Shown here piece by piece: positions 25,348 to 35,740 of a stretch of 64,000 nt of DNA. The notes beneath the pieces are model-generated. The model did no database searches. It was not told where the DNA came from and saw only the letters and a list, made by a program, of their open reading frames with translations. The stretch covers positions 930,001 to 994,000 of the forward strand of contig JAJQJQ010000030.1 of assembly GCA_028622995.1 (NCBI GenBank), read 5' to 3'. Within the stretch, counting starts at the first letter, position 1, and each line of letters starts with the position of its first letter. Both the position numbers and the translations under genes were made by a program. This DNA is from Panagrolaimus kolymaensis (Eukaryota; Nematoda; Chromadorea; Rhabditida; Panagrolaimidae).

Positions 25348-26050
25348 CACTCACAGAAAAACAGTCCAATACTTTTTTGGAATTTGATGGACCCGTTTTT
25401 TTTCGACTTTGGAAGTTGTTTTCGGCTTTTTGGTTATACATATTGTCAACTTTTGATGGACAGTCATAGTGACTATCTTATTAGACAAAGTGGTCCAGTA
25501 AAAATGAGACAAAACTTTTTCTTTGGTTGTCTGGAGGCCGATTTCAATTCACCGTTTCTTCATTTTAACGTATTTTTAAAGGTTCAAGCTTTGGTTGCTT
25601 CATGCGTATACCGATCTAGTTATTTCTGATGATGGCTGCATGACTATTAATGGTGTGACTATTCATTGTGCCAGCACTCTTCCGTCGATATTTTTGTTCA
25701 ACTGAAGGGTGTTGGTAGACAAGGAAAAGTACCATGATTGATGACCATGCTTCGGTATCGGCTGGCTAATTTATTGCTTGACCGAATGCTTCAATAAAAG
25801 CTTATAAATTTTGGATATTCAAATTTTAAATTTGGAAAACAATCATATAAAAAATATATTGGCGGTCGCAAACAAAAAATTTTTTTTTGCCCAAATTTTT
25901 TCAATTTTGTCCAAGTTTTTAGAAACTATCGGCATAATAGAGGACTATTTGGTCCAAATGGGACTTTGACATGTGAATACCGGGCTATCATTTGAAAAGC
26001 CAATTTTGTCCAAGTTTTTGGATGATAAAGGTACTTTTTTTCTGTGAGTG
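25348..26050. mobile_element. Candidate 703-base transposon remnant with terminal inverted repeats
   Basis: CACTCACAGAAAAA at 25348-25361 is repeated in perfect inverted orientation at 26037-26050. The interior is richer in G+C than its surroundings. It has two related internal stretches near 25905-25935 and 26007-26030, both containing TTTTGTCCAAGTTTTT. An 81-codon open frame (25384-25629) resembles no family I recognise. No clear target duplication was found. It is most likely a non-autonomous or decayed DNA element. Confidence 0.55.
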
Positions 26051-26424
26051 CAAAAAAGTTTTTGCAGTTTCAAACTAAATACATAAACACAGACATACAT
26101 TTGCAACAGCGAAACATATAAATGCACATTCATTTAATGATATTTGCTGCTGCTTGCATTTTTTCCTTTCCATTAATCAACGACAACTATCACATGTATC
26201 GACTTTTTTTATTTATTACATGAACAAAAAAAACTCAACTGATAAAAACACCACCCTTTTGAAACAATGGACCATTATTTTTATGCGTTCCTTCTTCCAT
26301 AAATTTTTTTGTGCAGAAATAAACCAACACATTTTTTTACTTTCATTCTTTCTTGCTTTCTTTTTTTTTCGGTCGAAGAAGTTTGCTGCTTTTTTTGTTG
26401 ATTTTTTTCTCTGTGAAAAAGAAA
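26051..26424. other. Upstream region of the small unrecognised gene
   Basis: T-rich towards its 3' end; no gene seen. An in-frame ATG at 26353 would add 24 hydrophobic/basic residues to the next gene, but these come from a poly-T tract. Confidence 0.45.
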
Positions 26425-26877
26425 ATGACTTTTGAATCTCAAGTAACTGCTCGAATTCAAGCCGAACATAGCAATGATCAAACATATCAATTGACTCATG
26501 CAATCGAATTTAATAAAGATATAAATTTTGTTAAAACTAAAAGTGGAATTGATTGCGCCGTGTATTTAAGTCAAGGCATCACTCATACTGTCGTATCTAT
26601 GTATTATCAAAATGGTAGCAATATTGTAAGTTTTTAATTTCGTGATCACCGTCAGATTTGGTGTTTTACAACGACTATTTTCTTTAAAAAAATATTCTTG
26701 GCGAGACTCTTTTTTGGATTTTTATTAAGATTTGTTACTTAATATTTTCAGAGTTGCTTGAGTGAAAGCTTTTTCTTTGCTTCCAAAGCTGGAACATTTG
26801 CTGGAAAATTGGCTGGTTTTATTGAGAAAAATGATGAACCCGAACAAGCTTGGTCTCTTGCTCGAAGTGCCTCATAA
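26425..26877 (+). CDS. Small conserved-looking protein of unknown function
   Basis: Exons 26425-26625 and 26752-26877 join in frame to 108 aa across a 126-base intron with a TTTTCAG acceptor. The protein has mixed, complex composition (HSNDQTYQLTHAIEFNK, SGIDCAVYLSQGITHTV, ASKAGTFAGKLAGFIEKND), unlike the low-complexity frames around it. It has no convincing membrane segment. The ATG at 26425 was preferred over the in-frame ATG at 26353 because the intervening residues are translated poly-T and look like 5' leader; if used, they could form a signal peptide. I do not recognise the family. It is convergent with the GPCR gene, with a 177-base gap. Confidence 0.7.
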
Positions 26878-27054
26878 ATTTATAATCAACTTTTAAACTC
26901 AAAAAATTGTTTTGAGAAAAATAAAATTTATTAGCAAATTTGTTTATTATTATTTTTATTCACTTTTATTTTTTGCGACATTTACAAATTTTAGCTATTA
27001 TTGAATCGAATAAATAAATAAAAGATATTAATTTTGTTTGGTCTCGATTTTTGA

Positions 27055-30000
27055 TTATCGTGTTGCAGATTCCATTGATTTTGAACTTCCACCACTCATA
27101 GCAACAGTTAAAACAATTTTATCAAATCCTGTTCCAACGATGCATTTAGCATCTTCTAATTCATTCCCTGCATTTTCTTTCGTTGGACTATAAATAATAT
27201 ATCCATTACCAGTATTGAAATATCTGAAAAAAAAGGCATCGATTAGTTCAGAATATACAAGAAAAAACTTTGTGTTCTGGCACGAAAAAAATCAAAAGTT
27301 TTTTATTATAGTTTTTAATTTTCATTGTAAAACTCATTATTCGAACATAAAAATTTAGTCCTAATTTTTTTACCGAAAATTTAACTTATTTTTTAAACAA
27401 GCAGGTTCGCCTCCCTACCGGAGGCTCTGTGCTTGTTTCTCTTTCTTTTTTAGAAAACTGATTTTCAAATTTCATTAAACAATATTTAGTAAATAAGATC
27501 TTTAGTAGTTAACATAAAAAATATCAATTTCTTTTTTTGTTACCAAGAAATGAACGCTAACCATCCTTATAATTCTTTTGTTTTTCTTCATCAAACCTAG
27601 TTGTTAAAATTTTATCATCACGCTTTAGTATTTATTTCTCATTGAATTAGTTAATTCAAACCTGTGATCTAATTAGCTATTGATAGACTCTAATAAAAAA
27701 AGCTTTGCTTGAATATTGAGAATCTTTAATTATAACCTTTAATTCTTAAAAGGAATGGAGCCTGAACGCCCTTCGGGTACTCAGACTCTTCTCATTTCTT
27801 TTCTTTATATCTTATTTTATCATACAACATCCACATATTAGTAACATACAATTCTCGTCTCCCTCCTAACGTCTCAATCCAGCAACAAAATTAGATGAGC
27901 ATAATGTTTTCAGTCTCCACACAACACATTTTCTTTCTTTCAAAATCCTTAAGGCTCATCTTTGGGTCCTTCTTTTTTTGGATCTTTTTGAATCCTTCTA
28001 ATTTTTTGGATCTTTCCGTGTCTTTAGATCGTCCTGGATTATAGGATATCATTCCTCATCTTTGGATCTTCCTCATCTTTGAATCCTTCTTATTTTTTGG
28101 GTCCTCCTACATCTTTAGATCCTTCCCTGGATCCTTCCTTATCTTTGGATCTTCTTTGGATCCATCTACCTCCTTGGATCCTCCTTATTTTTTGGCCCAT
28201 CTTTAGATCCTCCTGCATCATAGGATCCTTCCTCATCTATGGATACTTCTTATTTTTTAGATCCTTCCTCATTTTTAGATCCTTCCCCTTTTTTTGGATC
28301 CTCCTTCATCATATCATTCTTCAACATCTTAGGATCCATCTTATTTTTGGGACCCTTCCTCTTCTTTCGATCCTTCTTTGTATCTATCCTCATATTTAGA
28401 TCCTACAACATCTTTGGATTTTCCCCTTCTTTGGATCCTCTTGCATCTATGGATCCTTCTTATTTTTTAGACGCTTCTTCACTTTTGTTCTTTCTTATTT
28501 TTTTGGATCCTTTCCCTTTTTTGGATCATTCCTCATCTTTGGATCATCCTTCATTTTAAGATCCTTCTAAATCTTTGAATCCTTCCTCATTTTATCTTTA
28601 GATCCTCAAAATAAAGCAACCGCTCATCATCGTTTCATTTTCATTCAATAAAAATCAAAGTTCATTCTTCAATCATTCTTTCAAATGAATGAACGCTTTC
28701 ATGCAAATTTTTTCATTCATTTTTTCTTTGGTTTTGGATCTTACTTCAAATGTCAATGTACCTCACAGGATCTGCCTCCGGTGGATCAGACCCAAATATT
28801 ATCTATTTTCACATTTTTATCTTTCATTTGATACCCAACTTCTTTTTCTTATTTTATGATGCATTTCCTACTTTTCTCTTTTTTTAAAAAGGACTTTGAA
28901 AAATTAAGCTTTTTTGATTTTAAAATTAAAATAAAACTTTCACTTCGATACCAAACCTCCTTTCAAAAACTAACCTGATGGTAGCTAAATTTTCTCTTGA
29001 AAGTTTTAAATTTTTATTTGTAAAATGACATATTTTTAATAAAGTCATATTAACTTCACGTCGAATTCTTGCATTGCAAGCATAATAAATGGGTAATCTC
29101 GCTGCTGAAGCCACAATAGTCAATAATGAAACAAAATCCGATGAATAAGTATAAAATGGACGAATTTCAGGTGTCATTAATGAAGCTTGATCAATAAATT
29201 CCCATGCAGTTACAACAACATTTAATAAATTACAAGCTAGGTAAGTGCAGGTAACCATGACAAGCATTAAAGTGGCTGATCGAATTTGCTTCTAAAAAAT
29301 AAAAATAGTTTTTAATTAAATATATATTTAGTTTTCCATTCAAGACCCAAAAATACAATATTTTTTTCCTTTGAAGATCAAAAAAAAATTACTCTATGAT
29401 CTGAAGTTGCAAATCGAAACAATCTTGCTCCAGTATGTTGTTGACGAAGGCGATGAATAATTCGAACATTAAAAGTTAAACTTAAAAAGAAAGGTAAAAA
29501 TGTGCTGACGATGCTACGAAACCAAAATTTGTATACATTGCTATAAGGTTCTTCATAAACCCAATCATGCATAGATGGAATAAATCCAGTTACACCAGTG
29601 CAATTTCCATTTGGTAAAATCTGAAAAAATTAGCATATTTTAATTTTTAAAAATTATTTAATTAAATCTTTGAGAAAATGTAAAAATTTTAAAATTTTTC
29701 CAAAAAAATTTCGTTTCAAAACCATAATTAAAAAAAATTTCGTTTCAAGACCAACAATTTAATTTTTCTCTCTTACCTGCATTTCAAAATACATTGGAGC
29801 TTTAGCTGCAGCAGAAAAGAATAAAACCATCGCAGAAATTAATAATCGTTTAGAAGTAGAAAATTGTGATCGAATTTTTGAAATTGTTAAATATCTCTCA
29901 AATGTGGCTGCTGTAATTAATAAAGCTGAAGCAGTGATTGCAATATGACATAGCGGTAACATAGGACGCAAATATGACCACCATGCAGCAGCTAACATTT

Positions 30001-30735
30001 CATTTTCAAAATAATCCATAAATAAATTTACTGGGAATAATAAAATGTATGAAGCTGAAGACAAAAAAGGAGATATTAAAATTGGAGAATTCGATAATTT
30101 GGTTTTTTTCCAAATTTTTGGTTTCAACAAAAAAAAATTAATTAATTTTTGGATCTTGAAGCAAAAATATTAAAAGTTACTGTATTTTCGCAATTTAATT
30201 ATTTTTTCCCAATTTTTTGTTTTGCTTTTTTTGCGATTTACAAATTATTTTTTTACGTCATACAGAAATTCTCACGACTTTTTTTGTTGGATTATCTATC
30301 TAAAAAATAAATCCACCCCCATTTTCTTTTTTTTCGTAGTAGTATGCTAATTTAATTTATTCCTTTCTTTTATCTTCTTGCCCTTTGACGCTCAAGAATC
30401 ACGAGTGAGTTTGACATGAGCAAAACATAAATTTTCATAACTTTTTTATAATAACAAAAAAATCAAATAACTGTCTTCTGGCCTCTTTACTTACCCGAAA
30501 GAAACGCATCGATCAAAGCCAATAAAATCAAATATAATAAATGAGTTTTACGATGTTGTCGACTTTTAATTAAAACATAAAATAAAAATAAATTAAAACA
30601 TAATGAAATAGTTGCAAGTGTGGTTCCCAAATATGCTACCAATATTAATCTCAATGATTCTGGAGGAATTATGGAACAATTATCTTCCCACCAATCATCC
30701 ACCACAATTTCATCCACAGGCTTATCTGCTGCCAT
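27055..30735 (-). CDS. Rhodopsin-class GPCR, FMRFamide-peptide-receptor-like
   Basis: Exons 30735-30495, 30054-29777, 29620-29393, 29291-28975 and 27223-27055 join in frame to 410 aa. The N terminus is acidic (DEIVVDDWWEDNC). TM1 ends in SRQHRKTHLLYL. TM3 ends in ERYLTISKIRS, the E/DRY position. There is an extracellular Cys in LPNGNCTG. TM6 starts after KQIRSATLMLV. TM7 reads ARLPIYYACNARIRREV, an NPxxY-equivalent of the form seen in nematode FMRFamide-like peptide receptors (frpr). The C-tail is Ser-rich. Peptide-receptor assignment is by these motifs only; the ligand is unknown. The last intron (27224-28974, 1751 bases) is unusually long and contains a minisatellite and GC-rich hairpins. 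The final exon is inferred from a good acceptor and frame continuity (LATI-R-YFNTGN). Confidence 0.85.
27395..27438. repeat. GC-rich hairpin in GPCR intron 4
   Basis: AAACAAGCA (27395-27403) pairs with TGCTTGTTT (27430-27438). Inside, GCCTCC (27409-27414) pairs with GGAGGC (27420-27425) around a 5-base loop. It stands out in A/T-rich intron sequence. Confidence 0.6.
27943..28610. repeat. Degenerate GGATCC-type minisatellite
   Basis: About 30 imperfect tandem units of roughly 18-24 bases, typified by GATCCTTCCTCATCTTTG on the + strand. Strong purine/pyrimidine strand asymmetry is present. It lies entirely inside GPCR intron 4, so it is transcribed as the purine-rich strand. The open frames across it (for example 28079-28399, rich in LDPS) are translated repeat and not genes. 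Confidence 0.85.
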
Positions 30736-33700
30736 TATTGGTTGCAGCAGCGGTGTGACAGTGACAAAAAATTTTATTTTAGGTTTCTGAAAGGAAAAAA
30801 ATGAAATGAAAATATCAGCTTCTTTTTTTTCTGATGTAATTTCAAAACTTATTAAATTTTGTTTTAAAAAAAGGAAGGAGATGAAGAAAAAAAACGCCTC
30901 AAGCAAAAAAAAAATTCTCCAAAAACAAAACGCAACAAAAAGGTTCATGCATAAAAAATTTTGAGTAAAAAATGTAATAATAAAAAGCAACAAGGAACAA
31001 GAAAAAAAATTTTATGAAGTCCTGAAACTTGAAAAAAGAAAAAAGAAAAAAGAAAAAATGAATGCTTTAAACTTTAAAAAAAAGGATGATAAAAATATTT
31101 TTAAAAATAAAGGGTAAAATTAACTGAGTTTTAACACCCCGGCATTATGTAGTTAATTCAATGGGTATTATTAAACCTACTTTTTTTAAATTGTCAATAA
31201 TCACCAGTTTGTTATTAAAGATTTAAAAATAGGTTGTCAAGAAAAATGGTGAAAAAAAAATAAACGGTAAATGGAAAAATATTTTTTGTTTTAGAAATTA
31301 AAATTTATTAATGAAACGTTGGGAAAATATTTAAGTAAAAATGATAAAGTCATTAAACCAAAGAAAAGATCGTGGGTGGAATTAGTCTAATTGTAATTTT
31401 ATTAACTCATTTCGAAGTCGAATCGTTTTTTTTGTTGCATCGAGAACAAAAAGAAACAACTCATGAATGTCTGATTTTAATGGGTGCCATTTTGATTTAC
31501 TCATTTTTGTTATCAAAAAACAAAAAAATATGGAGTAGGCGTTTGGAAAATGGTAAAAAAGAAACTTATTTAATTTTTCTGGAATTCAGATATGGTATAA
31601 AATTTTTCTTTTTATTTGTTTAAAAAAAGAAATGTAAATTAATCTTTGAAGCTTGTTCGTTCGACTTTTTTTTTTCTGAACCATAATAAAAATGATTAAA
31701 TTTTTGCAAAATTAAATAAAAATCCAACAACATTTTTGAAATAAAAGAATTAATAGAATTTTTTGGTACATAAAATGTTCAAAATTCATATGAAACAAAA
31801 GAATAAATAATAAATAAACATGAAACAAAATTTCCAAGAACTTTATAATTTTAATAAGAAAATAAGAATTTGAGGAAAGAAAAAAGTAAAAAAAAAATGG
31901 AAGTAATATTTTTATTTTACTTTGCACAAACCAACCATAAATGAAATGAAGTGCACAAAAGAATCAGATTTCAAATCAAAAATTGCAAAAATAACCATCC
32001 TTCAAATTCCAAGAATAAAAACTGATATTTTTGGGTTTTCAAATTTAAATTTGTCTAGATTTCGCCACAAAATTTGGTCTCATCTCGAAAATTTTAAATT
32101 AATAAATTTTATAGGACATCATCAAACTTTTTTTAATAAATCTGATATCATTTTTTTAAAAAAGAAAAATAAATCTCAAAAAAAGAATAATTTGCAACAA
32201 AAATAAAAAATATGTATATTCTATCCGTCAAACTCATGCAAAAATAAAAGAATGAGAAATTTGAGGTGCAAAAAATAAAAGGCGATGCATGTAAAAAAGG
32301 GCACATGCATACATAAATCAAGAAAAGTATACATAAAAAGGAAACAGGCGGCAAATGGAAAGGGGTTCATCAATTTAGAAAAATTTTTGAAGAAAAAAAG
32401 AAGAAAAAGATTAAAGTGAATTTCCGAAAGCCTTAGAAAAAATTTTTGAGATAAAACAATAAATAATAAAATTTTATAAAAAATGAATTAATCTAAAAGC
32501 AAGAAGAAGAAAAACGAAAGGAATCAAAGAAGGTGTGAAAAAAAAGGAAAAACAATTTTTTAAAGATAACTATTTTTTAGGGTTTTTTTAAAAAAAAGCT
32601 AAAATTTATAGTGTAAGCAAAGAAGGGTTAAGTTTCATAAAAATAAGCATAAAGACAAAAATTTTCGATGTAAGCCTGTTAAGAATCAAGACTAAATTAG
32701 AATCTTTCGAATCGAAACATAACTGAATTACTTTTTAGTATTTATTATAAAAATTATAAAACCCAAAATTTTATTAGTGCAATTTTCAGGATTTATATTT
32801 TAGAGTCTAAATAGTTTTCTCGGTTACGTCAAAATAAAAAAAACATATAAATAAAATAAAGATGATGGAATCCATCAATCAAACACATATGTTTTTATGT
32901 ATGTATGCCAAAAGGAAAAAAGATTTATTCTCTTTTTTTAATAATTTATCTTTTCTCATGTGTTTTTTTTTTCATATTTTTTTGTTTCTGCAAAATTTAT
33001 CCATCTTTTATTTCTTTGAAGAAAATAAAAAAAAACATCATGAAAAATGAGGAAAATGAAAAAGCATCTTTTCTGATGCTTATTTGATACCTTTAAAATT
33101 TATTAGATTTGGCAGTTTTGCTTTTTTCTTTCAAGAACTGAAGAAGAAATGTTTATTGACAAACGACCAATTCTAGAAAAGAAAAAAAAATTATGGGAAG
33201 GTTGAAAGCTCAAATAAAAAGCTAAAAACTAAAATTAAAACCCTTGAAACTAATGGGTGTTTTAAGAATGTAAAAACAAAATACTTATTTTTGTGTCAGA
33301 ACACAGAGAAAAAAGTTACCATTAAAATTATGTATGTATTTTTGACATCATTTTTTATTTAGAAATCAACAAAACTTGCCATTCTAGAAAAAAAAACAAG
33401 AAGCAAACTTGTTTTTATGGCTTTTTTCCATTCAAAAAATAGTAATTTAAAAAAGTAATAAAAAAAAGTAAGGAAAAATATTCCCTGAAGAACAACGCTA
33501 CATCCTTGCTTACACTTGAATTTAACAACGACGGCAAAAAAGAAAGTGGAACAATAAAACAATAAAAAAAAACAAAAGAAAAAGAAAAATTGAAACAATT
33601 TATTTTTCTTACATTCGAAACAAGGACTTTAAGAAGATAGGCTTAAAACTTACTTTGTCAAAAAACAAAGAAAAAAGTTAAAGAAAATACATTTTTGAAC

Positions 33701-34173
33701 TTTATTTTGAAAAATTAGTTTTTAAGTTTCTGTCTCCGAAAAAAAGAAGTAAAAGATGGGTTAAAAGATTTATGAGAATTCTGGGAAATAGGTTTGTTAA
33801 AAAAATTTTTGTTTAAAGTCACGAAATACAAAAAAAGAGTAACAAGAAGATAAATGAAGTTTAAGAAAAAAAAAATTTATTTTTGAAAAAAATAATTGTT
33901 TTAACTTTTCCACTAGACACAAAAAAATTGTCAAAATACAGTATATAAAAAGTTATCTAGAAATATGCAAATTGGAAAGAAAGTCATGTCGCTTTTTTAT
34001 TAAAAAAAAAGAAGAAAAGTTAAGAAATCAAAATTAACAGAAAGAATGTTTCAAACCCGCGTTCGATATTTATTTTTACACAAAGCAAAAATAATCTATT
34101 CTGAAATCAAAAAATCATGCTTACATTTATTTTCTTAATTTTGCGTTTCATTTATTGCAAAATTTATTTAAAT

Positions 34174-34281
34174 TTAAAAAAAAATGCACTTTTGAAGGCG
34201 TTGCTGAAGGGATGCATCCTTGCAACCAATACCATAATGACCTTTATGTAAAATTCCATCACTCTTAAAGCAGTTTAGCAT
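34174..34281 (-). other. Isolated protein-like open frame (possible exon)
   Basis: Thirty-five codons on the minus strand with non-repetitive composition (LNCFKSDGILHKGHYGIGC, DASLQQRLQKC) and three cysteines. It may be an exon or a relic of an unseen gene. A splice acceptor TTTAAG lies within its first codons. No flanking exons were found, so it is not called as a gene. Confidence 0.25.
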
Positions 34282-34460
34282 TTAAAAAAAAGAAGTAAAA
34301 AATTAATTACAAAAAGATTATACAAAAAGATACATTCTTTAAGTTTTTCTTTTAAGCTTTGCTAATCCCATTTTTTGAATAGTAAGTTTTTTGTTTTTGG
34401 TCAAGCAATAAAAAACACTTCCAAAAAAAAATAATCCCGAATCGAAACAAAACAAAAAAT

Positions 34461-34484
34461 GAAGACATCGACGACGATGTCTTC
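34461..34484. repeat. Perfect 10-bp-stem hairpin
   Basis: GAAGACATCG, loop ACGA, CGATGTCTTC. It lies in a GC-richer patch (34450-34550) of the gene-poor region. Confidence 0.7.
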
Positions 34485-35740
34485 TTGCCTTTTGTTGTTG
34501 TCGTCGGTCGCGTGTCAAACGGAAATCTGAGGCGTCGACGAGATGCTTCTCATTTTTGTCGCCTGCTTCTTATTTTCTTTCTTTTTAGATTTTTTTCTTC
34601 TTCAATCCTTGGATGCTTTTTTCTTTTTGGCTTTCTTCAATAATAACGAGAGAGAAGAGCCATTTTTAGAAAAACAGAAGAAATGCAAAAAAAAAAAAAG
34701 AAAGAAAAAGAAACGGAAGAAAATAAAAAAAAATTGAGTTAAAAATAAGAAATTAGAGTTGACCCAAAAAATAATTCTTTGACACTTTCCAAATAACTTT
34801 TTCCTTTATTTTCTCACATTTCTAATAAGCTTCGGTGGCTGCAAAAAAAAAGTCTTCAATTAAAGCCGTTGGCATTCATCCAATTTTATAATTCATTCAT
34901 CGAAAAAACTTTGGACATTGAATATAATAATTTTTGACAGGTTTTTTGGTTGAAATTATGACACTTTCCAGTAACTTTAGTGACTCCATCAAAAAAAAAA
35001 ATTTGTTTATGTTTCAAGATTCAAAAAATAATTTTAAAAAAATTAGAGTAAAACTAAAATGAAAAATGCATTTAATGTTCATAACAAAAATATTGTATGT
35101 TTATTGCGATATTAACACTTTTCGAAATCTTTGAAATCGATATTGATTGAATTGTAATGAATTTTTTAAATTTTGTTTCTTCTGAAAAAAAGCGGGCAAA
35201 ACCCATAAAATGGAAATTTTTCATGGACTATCATTTTTTTCTTTTCAAGTGTCACATTGTCATAACATTTAAACAGGTATATTGAAACATAAATTTCATT
35301 GTTTCTATACTCTTTTTTTCTTCATCTTCAAGAGCTTTAAAAAGTTATCAGAAAGATCGAGCAAGAAAGTAAAAAGATATGAAATTCTTTTTCTTTCAAA
35401 AGCCTAATGTTTTCAATCATCAAATGTCAAAATTAAGGCATTAATGCTGCGTTGGCGAAAATAACAAAAATTGAAAAATATATTCTTATTTTCCTTTTTT
35501 TAATGCTCCATAAAACTCTGCAAAGTTAAGCATAAGAAGATTATTTATTTATTTTTTTGTTATATAAAAAACTGATAAAAGACACAAAAAGCTAAAATTA
35601 AAAAAAAAAGTCTTCTAATATTTTTATGTTTAAACAAAAGATTATTTTTTCCTGGTTAAAAGCCACATTTTGTTTTTATTACCATTATAAAAAGAATCTA
35701 TCTTTTAATTTTCTATTGGTAAAACATTATTTACGCTGCT

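Larger units (their letters stand above)
30736..35740. other. Gene-poor A-rich region
   Basis: Five kilobases with no confidently supported gene. The + strand is A-rich (sense-strand T-rich for the GPCR gene downstream on the minus strand), above all at 32200-34000. It contains a small perfect hairpin at 34461-34484 and an isolated protein-like frame at 34174-34281. Confidence 0.55.

Noticed and set aside
28079..28559. Two overlapping 106-codon frames rich in Leu-Asp-Pro-Ser
   Set aside because: They are translations of the GGATCC-type minisatellite; the repeat stays open in two frames and has no start context or splicing.
27943..28610. Possible CRISPR-like array
   Set aside because: Units are degenerate, contiguous and of variable length, with no identical repeats separated by unique spacers; it is a eukaryotic minisatellite in an intron.
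31922..32206. 94-codon + strand frame
   Set aside because: Lys/Phe/Asn-rich, ends in poly-Lys, no splice partners or motifs; consistent with chance in A-rich DNA.
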